From Caldifarciminota bacterium (lineage in GTDB: Bacteria > Hydrothermota > Tepidihabitantia > SM23-42): DNA of 46,476 nucleotides. The notes beneath the pieces are model-generated. The model did not search any database. It saw only the letters and a program-made list of their open reading frames with translations, and was not told the origin of the DNA. Each line of letters starts with the position of its first letter. Position 1 is the first letter of the stretch. The DNA lies in the NCBI GenBank assembly GCA_020355325.1, contig CP070664.1:1938358-1984833 (forward strand). Reading direction: 5' to 3'. Below, piece after piece: positions 17,236-24,925 of the stretch. A program made the translations under genes and the position numbers.

Positions 17236-17658
17236 ATGACGAAAGGTAACGATAAGGTCTCTTTTAGAACCGGTGATTTATCATCAAAAGAGATCGAATC
17301 TTTGCTCAACACCTTACCAGTAGACATTACGTTTGTCGATAGAGAGGATACAGTGCGGTACTTCAGTCAGACAAAAGAACGAATATTTCCGAGAACAAAG
17401 GCAGTCATTGGACATAAGGTTCAGCAGTGTCATCCAGAAAAGAGCGTCCACGTCGTCAATCAGATATTAGAAGATTTTAAAAATGGTCGACGAGACAAGG
17501 CTGAGTTTTGGATTAACATGAATAAGAGACTCATCTTTATACGATATTTCCCGGTGCGTGACACCAATGGTGATTACCTCGGATGTCTCGAGGTCACCCA
17601 AGATATCACGGATGTGAAAGCGATCGAGGGCGAAAAGAGACTGCTGGACACAGAATGA
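17236..17658 (+). CDS. Single-domain PAS protein
   Basis: 140 residues comprising essentially one PAS domain, like the C-terminal PAS of DUF438 proteins: DITFVDREDTVRYFS, RTKAVIGHKVQQCHPEKS, RYFPVRDTNGDYLGCLEVTQDIT. No kinase, DNA-binding or cyclase domain is attached, so it may be a free sensor or a haem- or flavin-binding redox switch. An AGGAGA site precedes the ATG. It sits just before rubredoxin and the flavodiiron protein, so an oxygen- or redox-sensing role is plausible but unproven. Confidence 0.82.
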   Translation: MTKGNDKVSFRTGDLSSKEIESLLNTLPVDITFVDREDTVRYFSQTKERIFPRTKAVIGHKVQQCHPEKSVHVVNQILEDFKNGRRDKAEFWINMNKRLIFIRYFPVRDTNGDYLGCLEVTQDITDVKAIEGEKRLLDTE

Positions 17659-17697
17659 GTGTAAAAACGGCCTGAACAATGAGTGGAGGAGGCTACT

Positions 17698-17856
17698 ATG
17701 AAGAAATACAGATGCACTGTTTGTGGTTATGTGTATGACCCAGAAAAAGGCGACCCGGATTCTGGAGTAAAGCCGGGAACACCCTTTGAAAAGTTACCGG
17801 GTGACTAGGTATGCCCAGATTGTGGGGCAGGCAAAGATCAATTTGAAGAGGAGTAA
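17698..17856 (+). pseudogene. Rubredoxin with in-frame TAG at the conserved Trp37
   Basis: Reads as a complete 52-residue rubredoxin except that codon 37 is TAG (17806-17808). The four Fe ligands are all in frame: C6 and C9 in CTVCG before the stop, C39 and C42 in VCPDCG after it. The stop replaces the Trp (TGG) that normally precedes VCPDCG, a single G-to-A change. Rubredoxin donates electrons to flavodiiron protein and rubrerythrin-type peroxidases, and the flavodiiron gene starts 3 nt after this one. GAGG precedes the ATG. The rest is undamaged, so this is a recent mutation, a sequencing error, or a read-through codon. Confidence 0.88.
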
Positions 17857-17859
17857 TAA

Positions 17860-19059
17860 ATGGCAATAAGAGAGTTGAAACCAGACATCCATGCGATCGG
17901 CGCGATAGATTGGGATAGGCGTCTTTTCGACGAACTCATCCCCCTTCCCGATGGCACGACATATAATGCATACCTCATCAGGGGCAGTGAGAAAACCGCA
18001 CTCATTGATACGGTGGACCCAACAAAAGAGCATGAATTATTTGACAACATAAAAAAACTCAGGGTCGAGAAGATTGATTATGTGATTCCTAACCACGCTG
18101 AGCAGGATCATTCTGGCACTATCCCAAAAATTCTTGAACAGTACCCTGATGCCAAGGCAGTCACCAATTCAAAGTGCAAGAGCATGCTCATAGATCACCT
18201 CTTGATTCCTGAAAAGAGGTTTGCTGAAGTGAACGACAGAGACACGATATCTTTAGGAAATAGAACCCTGGAGTTCATCATCGCTCCCTGGGTACATTGG
18301 CCCGAAACAATGTTAACCTACCTGCGAGAAGATAAAATTCTCTTTCCATGCGACCTCTTCGGCTCCCATCTTGCAAGGAGCGATCTCTATGCTGTTGACG
18401 AAGCAAAGGTCTATGAGTCAGCAAAACGATACTATGCAGAGATTATGATGCCATTCAGAAACAACATCAAGAAACATATGGAAAAACTCAAACAGTATGA
18501 TATCGAGATGATTGCGCCGAGCCATGGACCAATCCATAATAAGCCTGAATTTATATTAAATGCTTACGCAGAGTGGATATCTGATGACGTAAAGAATGAG
18601 GTTGTTATCCCCTACGTCTCTATGCACGGGAGTACGGATAAAATGGTAGGTTATTTTGTCGATGCACTCATGAGGCGGAATATAGCCACGAAACCATTTA
18701 ATCTCACAAAAACAGATATTGGAGAACTGGCCATGTCGCTCGTCGATACCGCCACCATCGTCATTGCGACTCCTACGGTTCTCGTGGGTCCACACCCGGC
18801 TGCAGTATATGCAACGTATCTCGCCAATGCCCTGCGACCAAAGACAAAGTTTGCATCGGTGATTGGTTCATATGGATGGGGTGGAAAGATGCTGGAAACG
18901 ATCACAGGAATGCTCGGAAACCTGAAGGTAGAATTACTATCACCGGTCATCGTCAAAGGGCATCCCAAGAAACAAGACTTCGCATCTTTAGAAAAATTGG
19001 CAGAAGAGATTCTTGCAAAACATAAGGAAATCGGTATAATTCAACCGGAAGGAGGTTGA
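17860..19059 (+). CDS. Flavodiiron protein (A-type flavoprotein, FprA family)
   Basis: 399 residues. The N-terminal metallo-beta-lactamase-like domain binds a diiron site: HAEQDH, the WVHWPETM histidine, CDLFGSH and APSHGP. The C-terminal flavodoxin domain (about 250-395; SMHGSTDKM, GSYGWGG) carries FMN. Such proteins reduce O2 to water and/or NO to N2O without making radicals. The electron donor is normally rubredoxin, whose gene directly precedes it. GAGGAG lies 7 nt before the ATG. Confidence 0.95.
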   Translation: MAIRELKPDIHAIGAIDWDRRLFDELIPLPDGTTYNAYLIRGSEKTALIDTVDPTKEHELFDNIKKLRVEKIDYVIPNHAEQDHSGTIPKILEQYPDAKAVTNSKCKSMLIDHLLIPEKRFAEVNDRDTISLGNRTLEFIIAPWVHWPETMLTYLREDKILFPCDLFGSHLARSDLYAVDEAKVYESAKRYYAEIMMPFRNNIKKHMEKLKQYDIEMIAPSHGPIHNKPEFILNAYAEWISDDVKNEVVIPYVSMHGSTDKMVGYFVDALMRRNIATKPFNLTKTDIGELAMSLVDTATIVIATPTVLVGPHPAAVYATYLANALRPKTKFASVIGSYGWGGKMLETITGMLGNLKVELLSPVIVKGHPKKQDFASLEKLAEEILAKHKEIGIIQPEGG

Positions 19060-19061
19060 GA

Positions 19062-19556
19062 ATGAGTATATTTGAACCGAGTGAAATCTTTCAATTTGCA
19101 ATCCGAATCGAAGAAAATGGCGAAAAGTTTTATCGCCGTATGGCTCAAAAATTCGATGATCCAGAAGTGGGAGGGCTCTTTTCTGCCCTCGCCGATGAGG
19201 AAATTAAGCATAAGTCAGTATATGAGAAGATGGTTTCGAAGATAGAAAAATATGAACCATTCGAGAGTTACCCGGGCGAGTATTTTGAGTATCTCCGTGC
19301 CTATGCAGATACCCATATCTTTACTCCTAAAAAATTAGAAGAAGAGATGGCAACCATCAATGATGCAACTTCAGCACTCAAGTTCGCCATTGCTCGAGAA
19401 CTCGATTCTATCCTGTACTACGAGGAAATAAAAAAGCTCGTTCCTCAGAGTGAACGCGGTCTCATTGATAAAATCATTGAGGAAGAACATCGCCATTTTG
19501 TGAAACTATCGTCTTGCAAGGCGAGTAAAGATGCAGCATGCGTACGGAAGGAATAG
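19062..19556 (+). CDS. Ferritin-like diiron protein (rubrerythrin-type, no rubredoxin domain)
   Basis: 164 residues, a four-helix bundle. Diiron ligands appear as RIEENGEKFY, ADEEIKH, ARELDSILYYEE and EEEHRHF. There is no C-terminal rubredoxin domain. It probably reduces peroxide or handles iron. The ATG at 19062 is used, 6 nt after AGGAGG; a TTG at 19056 overlapping the previous stop is less likely. It follows the flavodiiron gene by 2 nt and should be co-transcribed. Confidence 0.87.
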   Translation: MSIFEPSEIFQFAIRIEENGEKFYRRMAQKFDDPEVGGLFSALADEEIKHKSVYEKMVSKIEKYEPFESYPGEYFEYLRAYADTHIFTPKKLEEEMATINDATSALKFAIARELDSILYYEEIKKLVPQSERGLIDKIIEEEHRHFVKLSSCKASKDAACVRKE

Positions 19557-19741
19557 ATGAGCAAACCACCACTGAGAAGGGCTTGCATGATGGGTGTTTC
19601 GAAGGGTAGTTTTACAATAAAAAATTACAGGGTTCAAAAGGGAGCAAAGCATAGTGAGGAAAGAAACCAGTATCATCTGTTGTGGTAAACAGATGAAAAA
19701 GAAAATCAAAGAAATAATCAGTTTTTAAGAAAGGAGATAAC

Positions 19742-20161
19742 ATGGCATCAAAAGAACTTCTTGATTTCCTTAACAAAGCAATAGCAAGGGAATTGCAGGT
19801 TACAATACAATACATGTGGCAACATGTTCTATGGAAAGGAGTTAAGGGTTTTGCAGTGAAGGACGAACTCAAGGCAATCGCTATAACTGAAATGAAGCAT
19901 GCCGAGGAGATTGCCGAGAGGCTCGCCTATCTTGGTGGCGTACCGACGACTACACCAGAACCAATCTTTGTAGGCGGAACCCTCAAGGAGATGATCGAGA
20001 AGGATAAAAAAGACGAAGAAGGAGCAGTGAAGCTCTACAAGCAGATAATAGACGTTGCCGGAAAAGAAAAAGATGAAACAACGAGAAGAATGTTTGAGAA
20101 AATATTGGCGGATGAGGAGGAACACCTCGATACATTCACCGGTCTCCTGGAAGAAATCTGA
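19742..20161 (+). CDS. Ferritin/bacterioferritin-like protein
   Basis: 139 residues, one four-helix bundle. Candidate ligands: ARELQVTIQY, TEMKHAEE, KDEEGAVKLY and ADEEEHLD, the E...ExxH...E...ExxH pattern of bacterioferritin-like proteins. It resembles short archaeal and clostridial members that oxidise and store Fe2+. AAGGAG precedes the ATG. The 185 nt before it contain no convincing gene. A bulged hairpin follows at 20193-20216. Confidence 0.87.
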   Translation: MASKELLDFLNKAIARELQVTIQYMWQHVLWKGVKGFAVKDELKAIAITEMKHAEEIAERLAYLGGVPTTTPEPIFVGGTLKEMIEKDKKDEEGAVKLYKQIIDVAGKEKDETTRRMFEKILADEEEHLDTFTGLLEEI

Positions 20162-20192
20162 ACACGATTCTCTCACAAAAGAACTATAGAGA

Positions 20193-20216
20193 GCGACGGG
20201 GAAAAATTTCCCTCGC
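20193..20216 (+). terminator. Bulged hairpin after the ferritin-like gene
   Basis: GCGA..GGGAAA and TTTCCCTCGC can pair around a short A/T centre with a small bulge. No T-run follows, so it may be an attenuator or RNA-stability element and not an intrinsic terminator. Confidence 0.35.
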
Positions 20217-20277
20217 TTGCCAGGACGGAACGTTAAGCAAAAATAATAATCAACCATAAAGTGCAAAGGAGTAAGAA

Positions 20278-20805
20278 ATGGCAGAGATAGGCCAAGACAT
20301 GCTCAATGTCATTAAAGAATCAATTACATTAGAGGTCAATGGCAGAAGTTTTTATGAACATGCTGCAGAAATTACGAATAATGATTTGGGCAAAAAAATG
20401 TTTAAAAAACTTGCCGAGGATGAAATCAGTCACATCAAAAAATTTGGCGAAATGTTCACTAATGCACTCGGCAGCGATGAATGGAAAAAGTATATTTAGC
20501 AACAAGAACAGAATAAATCTACTGTTCTCGAAGAACTGAAGGCTCGGATACAGAAGCAAGAAAAACAAGAACGGACAGGCGAAATGGAAGCATTAAGAAT
20601 TGGATTGGAGCTCGAGCGGAAATCTATCGATCACTACAAGAAATCGGCCCAACAAACAGACGACACAGCGGCGCAAGAGATGTTCAATAAACTCGTCGAT
20701 GTAGAAGAATTCCACTATGACATGCTCCAGGCGCAATATGATCACCTTACCGGCTCGGGGTTCTGGTTTGATATCGCTGAATTTCGAATGGACGCTAAAT
20801 ACTGA
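20278..20805 (+). pseudogene. Two-domain ferritin-like protein interrupted by in-frame TAG
   Basis: The 73 residues from 20278 end at TAG (20497-20499), but the same frame stays open for 101 further codons to TGA at 20805. Together they make about 175 residues with the layout of the intact relative at 22573-23088: a first diiron helix pair (TLEVNGRSFYEHA, AEDEISH), a charged linker (LEELKARIQKQ) and a second pair (LELERKSIDHYKKSA, DVEEFHYDML). The stop falls in the linker after DEWKKYI. Without read-through only half of the ligand set is made. An internal ATG at 20584 could restart the second half, but no clear ribosome site precedes it. AAGGAG precedes the first ATG. Confidence 0.82.
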
Positions 20806-20867
20806 TAGAAAAATTCTTACGAAAAAACTGATACTACCCAAATCTACTGTTTCCTCATCAGGAGGCG

Positions 20868-21806
20868 ATGACTGTGGATAATGTAGCGATTCGAACAGTT
20901 GTGCCCATTCTATTACTCATCGGGATTGGTGCCGCGTCAAAGAAGTTTGGCATTCTCAAACCTGGCGATGAACGCGTACTCAGTTCCTACATCTATTATT
21001 TTGCATTACCTGCCCTTCTTCTTGTAAATATTGCAGAAACAATCTTTACGGCTCAGACATTAAAATTCATGGTCGCCGGCGTCATCCCTGTCATCACCGT
21101 TTTGCTCATCTATCTCATACTTCATATACTATTTCGGTTTGCACGAAATTCGTTTTACCTCCTGACCTTGAGTACGATATTCGGTAGTTGGGGGTTCTAT
21201 GGTATCCCCTTCGTAATGTTTGCCTTTCCTACGCGGCAGGCAGAACGCCTGGCTATCTTGGCGCTGGTTTCTATCGCAGTGGTGAGTTTTTCTATAGCAC
21301 TCACGATTCTTGAACTGTACAAACTCCGGAAAACCACAATAGGAAAAGGATTACTTCAGGTGGCAAAACGATTATCGAGGAACCCTTTGATCCTCTCAAT
21401 CGCCTGCGGTTTTCTCCTCGCACTCACTGGTATAAAACTTCCCTCTCCCCTCGCTACGTCATTACATATGTTAGGCGGAACAACGGCGACAGTAGCGATT
21501 TTTCTACTCGGTGCTTTCCTCTACGGAAGGAAGTACACAAACATCATCACCGCACTGAAGTTGGGTTCACTGAAGATACTATTGTTACCTCTCATTGCCG
21601 TTGTCACCACGAGATTACTCAATATATCCGACCCTGAACGATCGATCCTCATCCTCATGCACGCAATGCCCGTTGCCCTCTCTATGATTGTGCTGAGCGA
21701 GCGTTATGATTTTTACAAAGACACAATCGCGACACTCATTCTCGTATCATCGATCGGCGCAGTCGTCTATTTAAACCTGTGGCTCTTCGTCCTCGGTCAT
21801 CACTAA
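20868..21806 (+). CDS. AEC-family (auxin efflux carrier-type) permease
   Basis: 312 residues, about ten membrane helices in two repeats of five. The N-terminus has VVPILLLIGIGAASKKFGILKPGDE and YYFALPALLLVNIAE, as in bacterial AEC/malonate-type transporters. The C-terminal half contains ALTGIKLPSPL and HAMPVALSMIVLSERYDF. The substrate is unknown; relatives export or import small organic acids. GGAGG precedes the ATG. It interrupts the ferritin-like series and has no evident functional tie to it. Confidence 0.87.
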   Translation: MTVDNVAIRTVVPILLLIGIGAASKKFGILKPGDERVLSSYIYYFALPALLLVNIAETIFTAQTLKFMVAGVIPVITVLLIYLILHILFRFARNSFYLLTLSTIFGSWGFYGIPFVMFAFPTRQAERLAILALVSIAVVSFSIALTILELYKLRKTTIGKGLLQVAKRLSRNPLILSIACGFLLALTGIKLPSPLATSLHMLGGTTATVAIFLLGAFLYGRKYTNIITALKLGSLKILLLPLIAVVTTRLLNISDPERSILILMHAMPVALSMIVLSERYDFYKDTIATLILVSSIGAVVYLNLWLFVLGHH

Positions 21807-21831
21807 ATAAAAACCTAATCGAGATTATAAC

Positions 21832-22479
21832 ATGCTTAAGCTGGCGATTGATACGATGAGCAAGGGTCTGCGTATCGATAATTATAGACTGTATACAAAA
21901 AAAGTTCTCAGGGGCCGATTTCGTGAAGAGGTGAATGTTGACCTCTGGTTGCGTAAAAACAATGCTGACGTTCATCTCATGTTTCTCAAAGTATTCTATG
22001 GCAGACCACCGTATTACAAACCATGGGTAGAATTCTTCAATATAAATGAACACGTGAAGATAAAAAACATGGAGATTGATTATTTCGATTCTCCTGTCGA
22101 AACCGCATTGTTACAGCTCTTTGCTCAACACATTGAACCGGGTGAAAATATGTTTGTTGAGTATGATAATGACAAGGAAACGAAAAAACAGCTCGAGGTC
22201 GGGTTTCCAGAACCTGTCAGCCGTCTTGGCTACAAATTATTCAACCTTGGTTTTACGTGGTTTAAGGACTGGTATTTTCCTGAAGGGTTTATGGAGGGTG
22301 ACCAGAAGCTACAGGCAGAGAAGCCGCTCAATGAAACACAGAAAATGCGCCACCTTGAGAGAATAGCACACCACGTACAAGCATTTCTTGAGCGTATAAA
22401 CGAGAGAAGCTCGGAATGGTATGCAGAGCGTACACTTGAGAGGGCTCATAGCATACTCAGGAAACTGAGCGATAATTAA
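21832..22479 (+). CDS. Conserved hypothetical protein (possibly DUF1122)
   Basis: 215 residues, cytoplasmic, no signal peptide or membrane helix. The striking block is RLGYKLFNLGFTWFKDWYFPEGFMEGDQKLQAEKP (about 125-160), which I associate from memory with the uncharacterised DUF1122 family; this needs a profile search. The C-terminal 50 residues are helical and charged, possibly a coiled coil. It begins 25 nt after the permease with no strong ribosome site. Function unknown. Confidence 0.7.
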   Translation: MLKLAIDTMSKGLRIDNYRLYTKKVLRGRFREEVNVDLWLRKNNADVHLMFLKVFYGRPPYYKPWVEFFNINEHVKIKNMEIDYFDSPVETALLQLFAQHIEPGENMFVEYDNDKETKKQLEVGFPEPVSRLGYKLFNLGFTWFKDWYFPEGFMEGDQKLQAEKPLNETQKMRHLERIAHHVQAFLERINERSSEWYAERTLERAHSILRKLSDN

Positions 22480-22572
22480 TGAAGGTTTCATTTCAAAAGT
22501 ATTTCTATAGTAATAGTAGTAAATCTTTTATGTGAAAGTTTGTCTAAATATGTGAGGGCGGGAAAGGATTAA

Positions 22573-23088
22573 ATGATGGATAAGAAAAAGGCAATCGCAG
22601 GTCTTAAAATTGCCCTTCAGACCGAGCTGAACGGCATAGAGTTTTATAAGATGGCAGCCGAGAGGACCGACGATAAGAAGGGGAAAGAGGTCTTCTCCAT
22701 GCTGGCAGAGGATGAAGTCAAACACTTCAACACGCTGCAAAAACATTATCAGTCATTGATTACATCATCGAAGTGGGCACCCTCGATATCACTGGGCGAG
22801 GCGTCGACGATATTCAAGGGAGAAAGTCCAATATTCTCGGATGAGCTAAAATCTCGAATCCGGGAAAAGCACTTTGAGATGTCGGCACTCAGTATTGGTG
22901 CACTCTTGGAATCAAATTCCATCGATTTCTATCGGCAGATGAAAGAATCAACCGATGACGAAATTGCAAGAAAATTATTCGCAGACCTCCAGAAGTGGGA
23001 AGAGGAACATCTCGAGGCGATTACCAAGCAGCTCGATCTGTTGAAAGAAGAGTACTGGGCAGAACAGAAATTCACTCCGTTGTTCTGA
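22573..23088 (+). CDS. Two-domain ferritin-like diiron protein
   Basis: 171 residues arranged as two helix-pair halves. The first has QTELNGIEFYKMAAE and AEDEVKHF; the second LLESNSIDFYRQM and QKWEEEHLEA, giving the E/ExxH ligand set of rubrerythrin-like bundles without a rubredoxin domain. It is the intact homologue of the TAG-interrupted gene at 20278-20805. Several ATGs (22573, 22576) could start it; GGAAAGG lies upstream. It leads the TusA-DsrE-IscS-IscU cluster. Confidence 0.86.
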   Translation: MMDKKKAIAGLKIALQTELNGIEFYKMAAERTDDKKGKEVFSMLAEDEVKHFNTLQKHYQSLITSSKWAPSISLGEASTIFKGESPIFSDELKSRIREKHFEMSALSIGALLESNSIDFYRQMKESTDDEIARKLFADLQKWEEEHLEAITKQLDLLKEEYWAEQKFTPLF

Positions 23089-23121
23089 AAAGGTACATCT
23101 GCCGAGAGGGAGGAGATAGAA

Positions 23122-23361
23122 ATGCAAGAAACGAAACCGAGAAAAACGCTGGATTGTATTGGATTATACTGCCCGCAGCCGCTCTTTCAAACACGCGAAC
23201 AGATCGATTCGATCGAAGTAGGGGAAATTTTGGAAGTTCTCGCTGATGATCCAGCAGCAGAAGAGGATTTAAAACGTTTTGCAAAACGAACAGGGCATGA
23301 AATCGTCTCTATTGAGAAACAAGGAGATGTTTTAAGATTTTTAATCAGGAAAAATAAATAG
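23122..23361 (+). CDS. TusA-family sulfur carrier
   Basis: 79 residues with the TusA fold. The active-site motif is YCPQPLFQTRE (CPxP), whose Cys carries a persulfide. TusA proteins pass sulfur from a donor to acceptors such as DsrE-type proteins. GGGAGGAG precedes the ATG. The TAG stop is followed in the same frame, after three codons, by the DsrE start. Confidence 0.9.
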   Translation: MQETKPRKTLDCIGLYCPQPLFQTREQIDSIEVGEILEVLADDPAAEEDLKRFAKRTGHEIVSIEKQGDVLRFLIRKNK

Positions 23362-23370
23362 GAGTTTATC

Positions 23371-23733
23371 ATGGATAAAAAGAAATCTATACTGTATGTC
23401 CAAACGAGCGATATACCAGAGAGGCAGTATTCGCCACTGGTCTTGGCTCAGACCGCAAAGGCAATGGATCTCGATGCAAAAGTCTACTATTTGGGTCAGG
23501 GCTTGAGAATATTAAAGCCCGGCGAGGCAGAAAAGATTAAACTGGGAGCCTTCCCGAGCGTCGCCGAGATGATGGAAAAGACCCTTGCAATGGGTATTGA
23601 AATTTATGTGTGTGAGGCATCGAAACAGATGCTCGGTTGGGAAAAAGTTGAGTTGATACCCGGTGTAAAGATCGTCGGAGCTGGGACCTTAAACGATTTA
23701 GCACTCGAAGCCGACGCGACGATGTGGTTTTAG
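23371..23733 (+). CDS. DsrE-family sulfur-relay protein
   Basis: 120 residues with a DsrE/DsrF-like fold: N-terminal strand SILYVQTSD, PLVLAQTAKAMD, YLGQG, and IEIYVCEASKQMLGW, whose Cys is placed where DsrE proteins hold a persulfide. It follows TusA directly, matching the usual TusA-DsrE sulfur relay. GGAG lies before the ATG. In this context it may deliver sulfur to the IscS-like/IscU pair. Confidence 0.88.
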   Translation: MDKKKSILYVQTSDIPERQYSPLVLAQTAKAMDLDAKVYYLGQGLRILKPGEAEKIKLGAFPSVAEMMEKTLAMGIEIYVCEASKQMLGWEKVELIPGVKIVGAGTLNDLALEADATMWF

Positions 23734-23750
23734 ACGGAGAGCCGGCTCAT

Positions 23751-24905
23751 ATGGATGTGTACCTCGACTATCAATCTTCAAAGCCTGTTGATCCGCGGGT
23801 GATCGAGGCGATGCAGCCGTATTTTTATACTACGTTCGGAAACCCCTCTTCCCTGCACAGTAGTGGTGACAAAGCTACAAGGGTACTGGACCAGTGCCGT
23901 CATACTCTTGCCGACTTCATCCACGCCCAACCAGATGAAATCATATTTACCTCTGGTGCGACCGAGTCGAACAATCTTTCACTCATCGGCTATGCCATGC
24001 GCAATAAAAATAAGGGAAACCACATACTCATTTCCGAAATCGAACACATTTCCATTCACAACATCGCGAAGTACCTGGAAAAGAATGGCTTTACCGTCAC
24101 AAAAATTCCTGTAGACCAGTATGGCAGGGTCGGTCTGAGAAAAATCGAGGAGAGAATAACCGAAAAAACAATTCTCATCTCGATTGGCTATGCGAACAAC
24201 GAGATAGGGACGGTGCAACCAATAGCTGAGATTGGCAAACTCTGTAAGGGAAAAGGCATTGCATTCCATACAGATGCCGTGGCTGCAGAAGGCCTTTTAC
24301 CCCTCGATGTAGAAAAAGACAACATCGATCTCCTCACGCTTTCCTCCAATGATATCTATGGGCCAAAAGGTGTTGGCGTGCTGTATGGAGCAAAAGGCTT
24401 TCGCATGACTCCGATCATTATCGGCGGTGGTCAAGAAAACGGTCTACGCTCCGGCACAGAAAACATTCCAGGCATTGTCGGAATGGCAAAGGCAGCAGAG
24501 ATAATTCAAAAGGAAATGGCTGAAGAGGTAAAACGATTTCAAGGGTATCGCGACCGGCTCATCGAGAACATACTCAAAACGATTCCACGGTCGCATTTGA
24601 ACGGTCATCCGACCGAGCGACTTCCAAACAATGCACATTTCAGATTTGACGGAATTGAAGGTGAGTCGCTTCTTTTATCATTGAAAGATAAGGGTATAGC
24701 AGCGTCAACCGGTTCTGCCTGTTCGTCAAAGACGTTGGAACCTTCACACACGCTCATTGCGCTGGGGCTTTTACATGAAGAGGCACATGGCTCTCTGGAA
24801 TTTACGTGTGGTCGATTCAATAGAGATAACGATATTGATGCGGTTCTCAAAGCACTGCCTGAAGTCGTCGAGCGATTGAGAAAGCTATCACCGCTCTATA
24901 AATAA
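23751..24905 (+). CDS. IscS/NifS-like protein lacking the PLP lysine
   Basis: 384 residues, class V aminotransferase fold, the usual IscS length. Present: TSGATESNN, EHISIHN, GGGQENGLRSGTEN, and the mobile-loop Cys324 in TGSACSSKT. Missing: the lysine that forms the PLP aldimine (normally SGHK-YGPKG) is Asp201 in SSNDIYGPKG, and the PLP-contacting Gln of the DAxQ motif is Ala178 in HTDAVAAEG. It therefore should not carry out PLP-dependent cysteine desulfuration. From memory, the Archaeoglobus fulgidus IscS has the same Lys-to-Asp change and was reported inactive. The ATG at 23751 follows GGAGA; an earlier in-frame start would overlap DsrE. The IscU-type gene follows directly. Confidence 0.88.
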   Translation: MDVYLDYQSSKPVDPRVIEAMQPYFYTTFGNPSSLHSSGDKATRVLDQCRHTLADFIHAQPDEIIFTSGATESNNLSLIGYAMRNKNKGNHILISEIEHISIHNIAKYLEKNGFTVTKIPVDQYGRVGLRKIEERITEKTILISIGYANNEIGTVQPIAEIGKLCKGKGIAFHTDAVAAEGLLPLDVEKDNIDLLTLSSNDIYGPKGVGVLYGAKGFRMTPIIIGGGQENGLRSGTENIPGIVGMAKAAEIIQKEMAEEVKRFQGYRDRLIENILKTIPRSHLNGHPTERLPNNAHFRFDGIEGESLLLSLKDKGIAASTGSACSSKTLEPSHTLIALGLLHEEAHGSLEFTCGRFNRDNDIDAVLKALPEVVERLRKLSPLYK

Positions 24906-24925
24906 TAGAAAAGGAAAGGAGGAAT

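Noticed and set aside
19557-19741. Small ORFs after the ferritin-like gene, including a 24-residue frame from GTG 19654 with a CCGKQM motif like desulforedoxin
   Set aside because: Too short, with no first Cys pair and no ribosome site; the resemblance to the desulforedoxin LICCGEPM tail is a few residues only.
15309-20805. Whole-genome reassignment of TAG to an amino acid
   Set aside because: TAG ends many intact genes here at the expected family length (for example feoB, TusA, DsrE, YHS, pncA), so general reassignment is unlikely; only local read-through or mutation remains open.
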